Shown: positions 1 to 11,378 of the stretch, in pieces | Numbering within the stretch: the stretch's first letter is position 1 | Layout of the letters: the number at the start of each line of letters is the position of its first letter | DNA from: Centroberyx gerrardi | Lineage: Eukaryota > Chordata > Actinopteri > Beryciformes > Berycidae | Assembly: GCF_048128805.1 (NCBI RefSeq) | Contig: NC_136003.1 | Location: 24,695,340-24,759,339 of the forward strand | Length of the DNA: 64,000 nucleotides | Direction: 5' to 3' | Translations under genes and position numbers: made by a program | The notes under the pieces: generated by a model | The model's input: the letters and a program-made list of their open reading frames with translations, nothing else | Told to the model about the DNA's origin: nothing | Database searches by the model: none

Positions 1-279
1 ATTTATCAGCCTAAAAAGTTGAATAAACTCTCCTGCGCAATTAAAAAGATGTTTAAACTGAATGTAGGTGGGTTTACCCTCCACTACACCCCTGGCTATA
101 GCAAAAAACAATTAATATCACTGAATGAATTCAACGGAAAGCACTAATGACAACGAGTGACACATCTCTCCAGAATGCCTCCGTCCTGGCGGGTATAGCT
201 TGTCAAGAAATGTGCTGTGGATAGATTGTTGATTGCAAGGGGACGCACGATAGTTTTTTTTTTTTTTTTTATCAACATC
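1..279 (-). other. neurod2 3' flank / probable 3' UTR
   Basis: This stretch lies directly downstream of the neurod2 stop on the minus strand and should be its 3' UTR. I see no minus-strand AATAAA here, so the transcript probably ends outside the window. A T-run of about 18 bases at 253-270 lies just past the stop. A segment at 34-104 resembles 5408-5472 and is listed separately. Confidence 0.5.
34..104. repeat. Short dispersed repeat, copy 1 (copy 2 at 5408-5472)
   Basis: Shares the phrases TAAACTGA, TTTAGGTG/TGTAGGTG and CCTCCACTACA with CCCTGG in the same order as 5408-5472. By eye about four bases in five match. Probably a fragment of an interspersed repeat; class unknown. Confidence 0.45.
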
Positions 280-1356
280 TTAGTTGTGAAAAAACGCGTT
301 CAGTTCATCATACACGGGGGCCCGTTCGTGGTGTAAGTGCATGTCGTGGTAAGGCAGGACGTTTTCAGAGTGAATGCCGCTCCGGGCCCCCGAGGAGCCA
401 AACACCAGGTTGTGGGCCCCGGCGGGTCTGGAGCCAGGCAGGCCGGAGTAATGCATAGAGTAGTGGTACCCCTTCTCGTTCTCGTTGGGGGACGCGGAGC
501 CTTGGTGCTTCAGCGAAAAGTTGCCATTGACGCACAGCGGCGGGCTGAGGGGCCCCTCGTACTCGGGGCTGTTATACTCCGGGGACCCGCTCCCGCCGTA
601 CAGGGAGTCGTACGCCGAGCAGTAGCCGTGCGTCCTCAGCGGGTGCGAGTTCGTGCCCGGCTGGCAGTGGGGGCTGGAGAGACGCGCGCACTGGTACGGG
701 TAGGAGTGCATGGAGAACGAGCTGGACGGGTACCTGCCCCCGTCCTGACACTGCTGCTCGGTGATGAAGTTGCGGGAGTTCAGCTGCAGGCATCCCGCCA
801 CCAGGTTGGTCGTGGGCTGGGACAGTCCCTTGCACAGCGTCTGGACGTAGGACACAAGGTCCGGCCTTTTCCCAGAGCGCAATATCTCCGACAGGGCCCA
901 GATATAGTTTTTGGCCAACCGGAGCGTCTCGATTTTGGAGAGTTTTTGCGTTTTGGAGTAGCAGGGCACCACTTTACGCAGATTGTCGAGCGCAGAGTTC
1001 AGATCGTGCATGCGGGTCCTCTCTCGCGCGTTGGCCTTCTGCCGCCGCACCTTGGAGCGCTCGATTCGGGCCTGGGTCATTTTGCGCTTCTTGGGGCCCC
1101 TTTTCTTGGGCCTGTCCCCCTCTGTGTCCTCATCTCCTTCGTCCTCCTCCTCCACCTCGTCGTCCTCGTCGTCTTCCCCGGCGTGCTCGGAGTGCGTCCG
1201 GCTGTCTCCCCTCAGATCGGACTCGTCCATGTCGTCCTGGGCCTCGTGGTCGTCATCCTTGAGCTTGGAGTCCTCGCTTTCGCTGTCGTCCGCCCAGCCG
1301 GAGTATTTCTGCACGTCGGGAAGCAGCGAGGGGTCACTGAAAAGCCTCGTCAACAT
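280..1356 (-). CDS. neurod2: NeuroD2 neuronal bHLH transcription factor
   Basis: Complete 358-residue protein in one coding exon, the usual arrangement for NEUROD genes. It is a nuclear proneural activator that binds E-boxes as a heterodimer with E proteins and drives neuronal differentiation. Visible in order: start [10 protein letters not shown], nearly the NEUROD2 start; an acidic stretch at about 61-80; a basic nuclear-localisation run KKRGPKKRK at 84-92; the bHLH at about 104-157, with the DNA-contact core [12 protein letters not shown]; then the NEUROD domain beginning [14 protein letters not shown]; and a C terminus ending DELNAFFHN. The start is fixed by homology and by a splice acceptor (ctcttctccag) ending 7 bases upstream. 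The N-terminal acidic half differs from the human proline-rich stretch, while the bHLH and C terminus are close to human. The family is certain. NEUROD2 over NEUROD1/6 rests on the start, the tail and the neighbouring genes. Confidence 0.97.
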   Translation of the reverse strand: MLTRLFSDPSLLPDVQKYSGWADDSESEDSKLKDDDHEAQDDMDESDLRGDSRTHSEHAGEDDEDDEVEEEDEGDEDTEGDRPKKRGPKKRKMTQARIERSKVRRQKANARERTRMHDLNSALDNLRKVVPCYSKTQKLSKIETLRLAKNYIWALSEILRSGKRPDLVSYVQTLCKGLSQPTTNLVAGCLQLNSRNFITEQQCQDGGRYPSSSFSMHSYPYQCARLSSPHCQPGTNSHPLRTHGYCSAYDSLYGGSGSPEYNSPEYEGPLSPPLCVNGNFSLKHQGSASPNENEKGYHYSMHYSGLPGSRPAGAHNLVFGSSGARSGIHSENVLPYHDMHLHHERAPVYDELNAFFHN

Positions 1357-1502
1357 TGTGGCTCTGGAGAAGAGAAAAAAAAAAGATTGGTTGAGGCCTC
1401 ACAAGCACACGAACACGTTTACACGAAGCTGCATAATAACAATGCAACCCCTTAAGAAAAAGAACTATAAATTTAAGCTATTCAAATGTCACAAAAACTG
1501 GA

Positions 1503-1750
1503 AGCCCTATAGGAATATCATGTGGTACGATAAAAAATACCATAAAGTGACAAGGTAAACTCACTGTTGAGTACAACAGTCCCCTTATAAGTCCACATAG
1601 GAATATTATAGTGATACAATAAGGGATCAAAATACCATAAATTAGCCTACTATAAAGTCACTATAAATTCACTATTGAACACTACAGATAGACTATAAGT
1701 CCCTTAGGATAATTATTATTATTATTATAAGAATATTATAGTGACTTTTC
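1503..1750. repeat. Dispersed repeat with roughly 100-bp internal period
   Basis: Phrases such as AGGAATATTATAGTGATAC, AAAATACCATAAA and CACTGTTGAGTAC recur about every 100 bases, two to three times here. The same unit appears again at 5012-5158, outside the neurod2 transcript. It looks like a degenerate repeat family of unknown class, not coding. Confidence 0.55.
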
Positions 1751-3648
1751 GTTATGGACTAATGGATAAGAGACACTTGGCCCTTTACTCTTTGCCTAAA
1801 GGACAAAGAGTGAACATTTGTTATGCGCGAAAAAAAAAATGAAATAAAAAAATAATCAGCCTTTCCATCTAAAGCATTGCGTTGGGCTACAGCCAGACGG
1901 ATCCCCATTTAATTCCCTGCTGTCATCCGTGTGCCCTGTCGCGTCCTCGCGCAGCGGGTCCCAGCGGCAGGGGCCACATTACAGGTCCCATGGGGGCCCC
2001 CACTTTCACTCCTCCTGACGCCCATATACACTCCTGGCTGCATTCCAGCACTATTCATCCACACTATACACCTCTCCACAGAGCGGGCGAAAGGGATTTT
2101 ATTTAATTGATAGGCTGTAGCTCCGTTTAAAGTCATGCTGATTATTAAATTAAGGCTACTTATAGACATATCCTAACTCAAGCCGTAAAAAGGCTTGGAG
2201 TGCAATTTCAGCGTCCAGGCCCAAACACTGCAGCCAAGAGGAAAGGTCAACTTCTCCTTTAAACCGTTTGAATTTTTTTTTTATTTCTGCTATGTCAGCT
2301 GTCATGGACCGTACTAGTTTCATTTCAGTTATAATTTCCTCAATAGTCAGGTTATAGATTTTTTTTTATAATAATAGGCGAATAATAATAACAATAATAA
2401 TAATAATAATAATAATAGTAATGTTAATATAGCCTAATAATAATAATAGCCTAATAATAAACTAAAACATCCTTGTTATTTTCTAAATTTTAAAATTTTA
2501 GCTCTTCTTATTTATTTGATTTATTTGCTTTATTTGAAATACCTAGAATTACATTAGGCCAATAGCTGTAACGAGCCATGCCTCATACTAAACAAATAAG
2601 CAAAACATACAAATTAATAAATCCAGAAACGAAAAGAAATTGATTACCAGCTGATTAGAAAACGCAGTCCGGGGCCCATCAGAGAAAAAGGCTACAGAGA
2701 GACGAGGTGATCTTTGACAGGTTCAATAAGCCTTCACTGCTTCCCCCCTCCAACATGTTTCACTTCGCATCTACTGTCATAGTGGAGCAGCAGATAGACT
2801 CGCAGCCCATAGTAAGGTAGGCTGTGATGGTTGGTTAATTATCTCGGGGGGTGTGCCAGGGGCAAAATCTAGTTTTTAAATCTCAGGCTCAGGAGGCTTG
2901 CTCAATTAAAAGGAAAAAAACATCAACGTTTAATTAACAGACCGTGCACCTTACACGAAATAGATTTCACACATAATCCAGTATGCACGAGTGCATGATT
3001 TCAAAGCACTTTTTTAGTCAGCGGGAACCCCTTACAGATGGGAATCGCTTGTATCCTTTTAGCCCTCGTTAAATATAAAAAACACAACTCGTGAAACACA
3101 AATATCCTATCTTGCAAAATCCTGTAATTGCATTGCATTGTGATGGAAGAAATAACTGGTATAGATTGTGTTGTGTCGAGATAAATTGTTGAAGACAAAA
3201 CTAGACAAACAGAGATAAATCATGCTGCACATTGCCTGTCACAGTCAATGGCGTTGTCCCACCCTTTCATTTGCACCGAGATTGAACGTGCAAATCATCG
3301 ACAAAATCATCAATAAATCTTCCATTAAGCTCGAGGACATCCTTCGCTGTGGCAATTGGGCTGAATGCGAAATCTTCCTTATACATTCTTGTCTCCTGCA
3401 TGTTCATTGTCTGTGTTTCTTTGATTCAAGGTCCAGACGCAGGAATGTCTAAATCAAATTAATGTCCGATATGATCTATTTACAGCCTGAGCACTGTTGT
3501 CAGGCTGCTCCATCCCCGGGACTGCTCCCTGCTAATGGTCCTGAATGAATGGAATCGGGACTGGAGACGATTGCCTTTTGACTCAAGCGTGATATTAGAT
3601 CTTAGGTTTTATAATCCAGTCAGATTTGGGTGTTAAAAGTTGAAGGGC

Positions 3649-3652
<4 letters not shown>

Positions 3653-3697
<45 letters not shown>
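3653..3697. repeat. (AG)n microsatellite in neurod2 leader intron
   Basis: About 22 uninterrupted AG units. Confidence 0.97.
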
Positions 3698-3699
<2 letters not shown>

Positions 3700-4207
3700 C
3701 GATGAGAGAAAGACGAGCTCGTGCAAGCCCATATGGAAGTCTAATAAATGGACATGTATGGAAATGCCATGTATGCTCATTAGCCTAAATGTGTAAGAAT
3801 TGGCCGTTTTTGCATGTGAACCCTACCAGATGTAGCCGACATACACACCATGTATCCAGAATATACAAACGTATAACACACAGGTCAACCTCTTTCACTA
3901 TAAGATACAGATATAATCACATATAGTAGGCTATATGGCAATATGTTAGATTTCCATATGGGGTCCATGCCAGTTGCCTTTCTCCTCTCCAACTATGAAT
4001 GTGTGTAAATTAACAACAGGCTATAGAAAGTCAATTGGAACAACAAAAAACATGCATTAAAACGTTGAGGAATAACCTTCGCATTATTAATACAATATAA
4101 TCCCTCTTTATTAGATTAATTTACCAATCATTTTCGGATGGTCACTTTAGTAAATACTGCAGTAAATGACTAGATTTTTTTTTGTTATTGTTTATGTTCC
4201 AACTTAC

Positions 4208-4642
4208 CTCGGCTCGAGCTCTTCACAGGGGGTGGGAAAAAACGCGCGTGAGTTTCAGACCATCTTCGGGGACCGCGAGCGAGCGAACGAGCGAACGAAC
4301 GCTCCTGTTACTGTAGGTGCGGCGCGCGGCTTTCACTGGTGGTGGTGGTGTTGGTGTTGGTTGTTCTATCCCCCCGCGCGCGCGCTCGAATAACCGGAGC
4401 CGGTGTATGCGTATCTGTGTGTATGTGTGTGTCTGTGTATGTGTGTGTGTATGTGTGTATGTGTGTGTGTGTGGCAACCGTGAGCTACCGGGGACGGGGT
4501 TACATACCAGCTAAGGCTGTGATGCCAGCGCCCATATGGCTGGCACGTCACCGGCAAGAGCCATCACATGAGAGCCCGGTGATTGACATGCGCCCGCATT
4601 CGGAGAGATTTGCCCTCCCGGGGGAAGAGAGGGGGGGAGAGG

Positions 4643-4719
<77 letters not shown>

Positions 4720-4880
4720 GAGGAGGAGGAGGAGGCGGAGGAGGAGGAGGAGGGGGAGGAGGAGGAGGGCTCCGCCATCTGTCACCGCGCTAGCGCTCAC
4801 ACAGCCAGAAAAAAGGAGGAAAAAACAGAAGAGAGGGAGAAAATAAAATGGTGGAACAACAAAACTCATCATTGTTGACC
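4208..4880 (-). promoter_or_regulatory. neurod2: neurod2 non-coding exon 1 and promoter region
   Basis: A CpG-rich block in AT-rich surroundings starts at the donor CGAG|GTAAGTT (minus strand, exon end 4208) and runs to about 4800. It holds GCGCGC-rich sequence at 4290-4390, a CATATG E-box at 4532-4537, which is the half-site preferred by NeuroD and neurogenin proteins, and a CATCTG E-box near 4777. Two repeats sit inside it: a GT-rich tract at 4411-4474 and an AG then GGA tract at 4624-4769. No TATA box stands out, so the transcription start cannot be placed. Role inferred from the donor and base composition. Confidence 0.5.
4624..4769. repeat. (AG)n-(GGA)n compound purine tract
   Basis: About 90 bases of AG repeat run into about 55 bases of GGA repeat, all purine on the plus strand. 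It lies in the probable neurod2 promoter/leader. Long ORFs reading S/L or R/E runs here are repeat artefacts. Confidence 0.95.
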
Positions 4881-5011
4881 TGTGCTGCTGCTTCAAGGGA
4901 TGTAGGCTGTTTCTTATCAAACCTGCGCGTTTTCTCGTTCCCCTTACGAACTCCCTACAGTAATGGGATAATACAGTTTTAGAGGAATGCTGTGCAAATA
5001 TCACAGCAATA

Positions 5012-5158
5012 CAAGTCCCTGTAGGAATATTATTGTGATGCCATATGAGGTAAAAATACCACAAAGTAGGCTAAGATAAGGTCAATGTAGAATCTCACTG
5101 CTGAGTACCACAGACACTGTAACTCCCAATAGGAATATTACAGTGATTACTCGTCAGG
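5012..5158. repeat. Second copy of the 1503-1750 repeat family
   Basis: It carries the same ordered phrases as 1503-1750: AGTCCCTGTAGGAATATTA, AAAAATACCACAAAGTAGGC, a CTCACTGCTGAGTACCACAG segment, and again AATAGGAATATTACAGTGAT. Class unknown. Confidence 0.5.
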
Positions 5159-5407
5159 GTCCACCAGTGTCTCTAAGCCATAAAGTGCTTTAGTGTTATA
5201 TATGCATGATCATAATGCAGTTAAATACAAAGGTGGATAAACTAAACAACCACCACTATAAAACCAACTATACTTAAGCATTAATTTATACTCCCCCCTC
5301 CTTAAAATACCCTATCTTCATGTGACTTATCAGTTTGATATGACTTACTATGATATGTACTTCAAATTTAAAACATATGTCAGCTTAAATAGGCAGGTAA
5401 CTCTATT

Positions 5408-5472
5408 GAGCAAATAAAAGGTGGGTAAACTGAGTTTAGGTGTGTTTATCCTCCACTACATCCCTGGTTATG
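5408..5472. repeat. Short dispersed repeat, copy 2
   Basis: Matches 34-104 in order: an AATTAAAA/AAATAAAA lead-in, TAAACTGA, a GGTGTGTTTA block, then CCTCCACTACATCCCTGG. The two copies bracket neurod2 but do not look like terminal repeats of one element. Confidence 0.45.
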
Positions 5473-5474
5473 AG

Positions 5475-7108
5475 GAGGGGTGGGGGGATGGGGATGCATT
5501 ATAAGTGCATTAAGGCCGTGGAACAGAAGGCATATTGTTTATTTATTTACCTAATTGGATCAAATTATGCTGCAATGTATTCAGAGGAACGACAACCAAA
5601 ACCAATTGTGATTTGTTCTGACTCCAACGGGCACAGCAGACCCACTCGCCAAAGAGTCAGACAAAAGATCCAATATTATATAGGCTTCTGTTTGAGTGTG
5701 TGGACCGGCTCTTGTGTGGTGGTGAGAGTGGAGATCAGATGTTTACTGGTAGGTGGGTCTGAGCGTGCGAGGCTGCCGGCGCGCTGCTGGTGTTTCCACT
5801 GTGCAATGCTGAGTGAGAGGCGCCTGCAGGGGCGAGTGTCAGAAAGGGAGAGAGAGAGAGAGAGACATAGAGACATACAGAGAGGAAAGCAGAGAGAGAG
5901 GGAGCGAGACCCAGGTGTGCAGCCCCACCAGGGACGGGATGAAAAATGGAGGAGGAGGAGGAGGGGGGTTAGCTGAGATGACAGGGGACTGGTGATGGTA
6001 GGAGCTGGCAGAGGTGCCCAAGATTTAGGAGGAGGCGTGTTGGCACATCAGCGGCGTAGATGCAAGACTATGAATTCCTTGCCACCAGCGTCCTGGTTCC
6101 TCCAGTATGTCCGCCTCACTGCTTTGTGTCCATCCCAGCGCCGAGATCTCTCTATTTAGCCAACATTAGTGGAGTTAATGTGGGAGAAATGAGCTCGATG
6201 ACCACCAAGTCCAACTTGGCACACAGAAGAGACCCATCGGGCTGAGGAAACAGGGACCCGCAGGCTGAGAAATAGCTGATGGAGGCTCGTCATGTCCTTG
6301 GGCCTGGATCACCCCTATATCTCCTCCGCGTCCACCACTGTGGAGGGGTGGGGTGTTCGGGGGGGGTGCGGGGTCATCCCTGGGGTCACCAGCAGTGTGG
6401 CAGCTGTGGCTAGGGAGCCGTGATGCTGCACATTCACTAATGTGTCTCATCCCTTATGGGACGAGGGGACGGTAACCTGGCACTACCCCAAACCGTGGTG
6501 AGGTTGGGAGGGGGGGTGGAGGGGCATCAAGCTCCACCGCCAGCCAAATCTGTGCCCTATCCTACCTCAGCTGCACCGGGGGGCTGAGGATGGGACGGCT
6601 GTGGCCATGGGGGGCTGATGCTTCTCAACAAGTCCCACACAACCTTCAGGTCACCTTGCCAAAATAAATGCTAAATGTCAACAGCACGGCTTTAGCCAGC
6701 GTCGGGCACAAGGCGACTCCAATCAGAGAGGCTTTGATCTGATATGGAGGCGCCGGAGGAGAGCTTGTTCGGAATTATGATATTTTAGAATGACTTTGCA
6801 TCTTGTTTGTACGCGGATTAGTCTCGAGTAAGGGCCACCTGCCGTCCTTTTTCGTAGGGTAAACATATGCAATCGGAATGCAAAATTGAAGCCCTTTCCC
6901 TTTAAGATGTCACATTCTCCATCACTCTTTCCCTCTACGGTCAAATGACACCCAAATGACACCCAATAGCCTTCCAAAGTCACCGAGCCACACCTCCTTA
7001 TCTTTGTCATCATGCGAGGTGATGACCTGCACGTCACTCGCCTTCCTGGAAGAATTACAAAGTTCCACTGGCACAAATCAAAAATATGAAATAAAGCGCA
7101 TACACACA

Positions 7109-7155
<47 letters not shown>

Positions 7156-7227
7156 ACACACACAGGCCCACCCCCACCCCCCACCAGACTCCCGGACCCC
7201 ATCTGCACTCGCCTCTCTCCAGCCCCC
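5475..7227. other. Intergenic, neurod2 upstream; no gene seen
   Basis: Mixed sequence with GA repeats at 5848-5905, short G-rich runs near 6360 and 6510, and a CA tract at 7100-7164. The stretch 6050-6240 is repeat-free and balanced in composition, so it might be a conserved non-coding element, but I recognise nothing specific in it. None of the open frames resembles a known protein. Confidence 0.5.
7100..7164. repeat. (CA)n microsatellite
   Basis: About 30 CA units with two interruptions. Confidence 0.97.
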
Positions 7228-7283
7228 TAATTGCATATGCACAAATGCAAATGCCTATTAATTAATTACTTGACTAATTAGTG
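7228..7283. promoter_or_regulatory. Candidate neural enhancer core: POU/homeobox/E-box cluster
   Basis: Within 56 bases are a CATATG E-box (7234-7239), a perfect octamer ATGCAAAT (7245-7252), a TTAATTAATTA homeodomain block (7258-7268) and a second TAATTA (7275-7280). It lies about 2.5 kb upstream of the neurod2 leader and is not repetitive. Function is inferred from motif density only. Confidence 0.35.
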
Positions 7284-7511
7284 CAGTGGTATTTTAGAGC
7301 GATAAATCAAGTGGAGATGGGGCCGAGGACGGCGGGGCAGGAGGAGGGCTATGTGGAGCATCAACAATGAACCCACACCAGAGGGAGTGCTCCTACTGTA
7401 CGTCCTGTGTGTGACTGGGACAGAGAGGATGTGCGCACTGGAGCTTCAGAGGAAACATCTAAAACCCCGAAAGAGCTGAAGAGGTGACAGTCCGAGGTGA
7501 GTGTGTATGTC

Positions 7512-7530
7512 TGAGAGAGAGAGAGAGAGG

Positions 7531-7561
<31 letters not shown>
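7512..7561. repeat. (AG)n microsatellite
   Basis: About 50 bases of AG repeat with a few GG interruptions. Confidence 0.95.
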
Positions 7562-7684
7562 TGGGGGATGAAATTTAGGTTGCATATGAGATGTGACCTC
7601 TGCTCCACCAACTGTGTTGTTCCTTGGCGTGTGGCCAAGCTCGGATGCTCGGTGTAGCTATTTCACCGAAGAAGAAACCATTGG

Positions 7685-7726
<42 letters not shown>

Positions 7727-8133
7727 CAACCGGTCCTATTGATACATATTTATACTGATATTATAAACCATGTACAATATAGTTCAATGAACATAACAGT
7801 TGGCATCGTTTATGCAGTGATACTGATGTGATAATTGTGGCATCTGTGATTGGGAGGTGAATAAATCTGGCAGCTCTGGTAAGCTGTGTGTGTGTGTGTG
7901 TGTGTGTGTGTATTATGTGTGTGTGTGTGTATTATGTGTGTGTGTGTGCCTGTAGGTGTGCCAGGCCCCCACCATAAGTGCCCATGGAGATCTCCGGACT
8001 GAAATATTCATTCTTGTTTGCTCGCCCAGACAGTGTGGTCCTAATTGCAGCATCAGAGAGCTCCACCTCTCCCTCTCTTCTGGCTTGGCTGCAGTGGATA
8101 CGAACTTCATCTGGGAGCAGGATGCCTGTGTAA

Positions 8134-8172
<39 letters not shown>

Positions 8173-8475
8173 GATTTGTGTTTCCCCACTTGCTCGCTCG
8201 CTCTTCCCTCACTCTCTCTCTCTCTCACTCATTCACAAACAAGTGTAATTCTATATTCAAGGACCGGTTCACGCCGTCAAGCTGTCAGATCCATTCATTT
8301 AATTTGTCCGCATGTCTGGTCACATTCTCTGTGTATTGGATTGCTTTACATCTCTGCTACAGTATCTATCTGTGTACTTCAGCTTGCCTTCATGCCTCAT
8401 TCACTCTGCCTGTGTTGGAGTTGGTTTGGCTATTGATCTCTCTGTCAACATCTCTGTCTGTCTGTCAGTCTCTCT

Positions 8476-8510
<35 letters not shown>
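7685..8510. repeat. Microsatellite-rich segment: CA 7685-7725, GT 7885-7948, GT 8135-8169, GT 8478-8509
   Basis: Four dinucleotide arrays of 30 to 65 bases lie within 830 bases. A further CA array lies at 8818-8843. The intervening sequence is non-coding as far as I can tell; long open frames across the arrays read only Cys-Val or Thr-His runs. Confidence 0.9.
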
Positions 8511-8599
8511 TGTCGATCTGTCAGTCCACAGGGTGTGTACGGCTCTGGAGTTTTTCATCAGTTCCCGTGCCAGCCCAACCCGTGCCCGGCCAAGCTGAA

Positions 8600-8730
8600 C
8601 CATCTTGTGGGATTTTTGGCTTTTAATTATAGTAAGAGAGGATTAATTATGGCAGTGGAAACAAGGGGCCATGCATTATTGATGCTATGAGTGAGGGGCT
8701 GGAGGGGGTAGAGGGTGCTAATTAAATCAC
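8600..8730. promoter_or_regulatory. Candidate conserved element with three homeodomain-type sites
   Basis: Non-repetitive block carrying TTTTAATTAT at 8621-8630, TTAATTA at 8643-8649 and CTAATTAAAT at 8718-8727, with ATGCATTATT between. It stands out because microsatellites lie on both sides. Inference only. Confidence 0.25.
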
Positions 8731-9897
8731 TGCCCTACTGCCACGTCCTCCTCTGTCTCTGCCTCCACCATGTCTTCCACCTGCTACGCCTCCGACACCC
8801 CACCCTGCTCCACCCCACCCACACACACACCCACACACACACATTGTCACTCATACAAACACTCCTCTCGTCATTTATCTCTGTTTTTCTGCCTGTCGGT
8901 TTATTTTTCCCACAGTTCCCCCTTCTTTCTCCATTTCCTCGTCTCACCCATGGTAAAAAAATCATCCGTACCTTTTCAGGAACTTCCTCTCTAGTCTGTG
9001 CCTCCTCCCTCCCCGCCTCGCCACTTCCTGTGCCTCAACCACCTATCAGAGGGGTTTTGGCCTTTACATGCTGCGTACATCTTGTTGAGCGTGATCAGTT
9101 TATTTTATCCATCTATTCAGACTTCCTCAGCGGTGACTGGTTTTAAATTTGTTTTCATTCTAAATGAGCGCCTTAGTTTCAATTTCAACCCCCAGGGATG
9201 CTCTTCCAATCAGCACAGGTTGAGCCATTCCAAGAGCCAAATGTAACAAAAGACTGCCATCTACTGGAACGTATGCACCACTGCTACGTGTATCTGTTCC
9301 CTTTCAACCAGCTGCCTTGCAATGCTTTCTCTGTCAGCAGTCTGTACTTTTGCTTTGTCACAGATACCTGCTCCTTTTGAGTCGATTAAGGTTGCATAGA
9401 CTTACATGGAATGTAAAATTTGAACTGTAAATGAATGCCTTAAAAAACGTAATGCTGAAAAGAATTATTTCTTGTGCGCAAAAGAAGACATGGCCAAGCA
9501 TAATGGTTTGTTTTTTTTCCTGGTAAAAATCAAAGGTGTTCTTCTAGTACAAAACAGAAACTACTACTACTAACAATCTTCAATGAGAGTGCTCTTTGAA
9601 GATTGTGTAATTATTATCAATTTTCTAGTATTAGTGCTCAATGAAATCAGAGTGTCCTTACACAAACAAAGTGAGCTCTAGATTGATACGCCAAACCCAG
9701 GGAAACTGTCAATGTAAAGGGCCCCAAAGTAGAGACACTTTAGACCACTCACCCCTACTTAATAAAGGTTTTGTCCCAGTCAATCATTGTCTGCTTATAC
9801 TGTAGATGTGGAGACGGAGTGAGTGAAACCTCCAATCAGAACAGTCATAATACATTCTCCAAATAAGTTGCTTTGTAATGAATTAAGTAACAGTGCT

Positions 9898-9964
9898 TGG
9901 GACCTCCCTATAACCCTATCAAGGACCCGTAGTGATCCCTAGACCCCAGTTTGGGAACCACTGG
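9898..9964. mobile_element. hAT-type MITE relic, 3' end only
   Basis: The phrase order CCTATCAAGGACCC, GTGATCCCTAGACCC, then TTGGGAACCACTGG matches the right end of the complete element at 31988-32266. The left end is not recognisable, so this is a truncated copy. Confidence 0.6.
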
Positions 9965-10388
9965 CCTAACCTACTTTCCTTGTTGTTCTTCCTTCCACAT
10001 GGCTGTTACACCTACATGCATTGTGTTCTTTTGCTACTCCACCCTGTGTTTTTCTCTATTGTCACACGAATCTAATTTCTTTTTCCGGATCCCCATCCCA
10101 GATTCTTGTCTCCTCTCTGTTTCAATTCCTTTTCTTTTATCCTCCCCTCCTCCCTTCCCCTCCCCTTTGCTATTCTCTTTCTAATTTCTCAGGGATTATC
10201 CCATCATGCAGTGTGTCACCGCTGTCCTAACGCGTTCCAGATGGATGTTGGTTCCCGGTCGTCTGACGTAGCAGCGACAACGATAGGCATCCCGGCCGAG
10301 GAGGTAATCCCATCTCAGCCGCATCGCTTCTCTGTCTGTCTGTTTGTTCTTCGGTGGTGTTTTCCATGTGCAGGGTTCACAGCTCAGC

Positions 10389-10520
10389 ATTTTGGGAGCA
10401 TCTCCTTTGCGTGTGTTGGAGCTAAAGAGACCATCCTTCAAACAGGACGACCCGGGTTCAAGTCGAACATCCGCTCTGCTGCAGTGTCCTGAAGCAAGAC
10501 ACAGAATCTCTACTGACCTC
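10389..10520 (+). mobile_element. tRNA-derived SINE fragment
   Basis: Contains a B-box-like GGGTTCAAGTC at 10454-10464 followed by GTGTCCTGAAGCAAGACAC and TCTACTGACCTC. The latter two resemble the GTCCTTGAGCAAGACAC and CCC(T)ACC phrases of common fish tRNA-SINEs. Diverged; no full head or tail seen. Confidence 0.6.
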
Positions 10521-11340
10521 TGACCTCGCTGGAGGGGGTTAAAGTGAAGAAACAATCAATAAAATATCACGTTAACATGAGCTGAGGCTGGTATTTTGTC
10601 ACCCTGCCTTGTAATTACAGTGGCAGGACAGCAGATGGTGCATGCACATCCTTCATGACCAACACAGGACAGTAAACACACAAACTCACCTTTCTAATGT
10701 GTATCTGTCCAACATATGAGCACAGGTGAATGGCTGTTCAGGTGAGCAGTACCTGGTTTAGTGTGTGACAGTATGTGATATAACCAGATGGAAAGGGGTG
10801 AGTGAGGGGTCAAGTAAGGCGTTGACTGATAAGCATTGCCTCTCCGTGCCCCCAAACAGAATTACCAGGACACCTGCAATGACGGTACAAAGCCTCTCTG
10901 TGATCCTGATTAATGGAATATTTCACCTTTTACAGTGATTTTTTGTCCCTCAAATCCCTTGTGCATGCGTCGGCTTATTATTGATAGAGCACCTGGCAGG
11001 CATAGGGAATTAGGCAAGCGTGGAAGGGGAAGGGGAGAGAGGGGTTTGGGAGTGGATTTCTGCTTTCCCAGTATAGATCCTGGCCATTCGGTTCTGCTTT
11101 TTCTCCATTCGTAGTTCTTGCAGAATACATAGATTTAGTGTCCCGGGCCAGGTTGCACCTGTAGGGGGTCAGAGGGGCCTATGAGGGGCTTTCGTAACAG
11201 GGAGATCTTTTGTCCACCCCTGCTATACCGACTGTCACATGGAGCAAGATGTCCCATTTAGGAGTGGATAAAGTTACTCACTTTTCCAAATCTGTCATCG
11301 GAGCTGGAGTGTCGGCTGGAGTGTCTCCTGTGTGTGTGTG

Positions 11341-11378
<38 letters not shown>

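Larger units (their letters stand above)
1364..4207 (-). other. neurod2: neurod2 leader intron (5' UTR intron)
   Basis: On the minus strand a near-perfect donor CGAG|GTAAGTT has its GT at 4207-4206. An acceptor with a long pyrimidine tract ends in CAG at 1364, seven bases before the ATG. Together they define an intron of 2,844 bp wholly inside the 5' UTR, as known for NEUROD genes. It contains AT-rich sequence, a dispersed repeat at 1503-1750, a TAATAA-rich stretch near 2380-2460 and an AG microsatellite at 3653-3697. No plus- or minus-strand coding exon is recognisable in it. The pairing of donor and acceptor is inferred. Confidence 0.65.

Noticed and set aside
337-1558. Long plus-strand ORFs opposite neurod2 (372 and 191 codons)
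   Set aside because: They are GC-rich antisense shadows of the neurod2 coding exon, with no homology of their own.
10389-10520. tRNA gene (B-box GGGTTCAAGTC)
   Set aside because: No cloverleaf or A-box could be matched; the downstream phrase GTCCTGAAGCAAGACAC marks a SINE.
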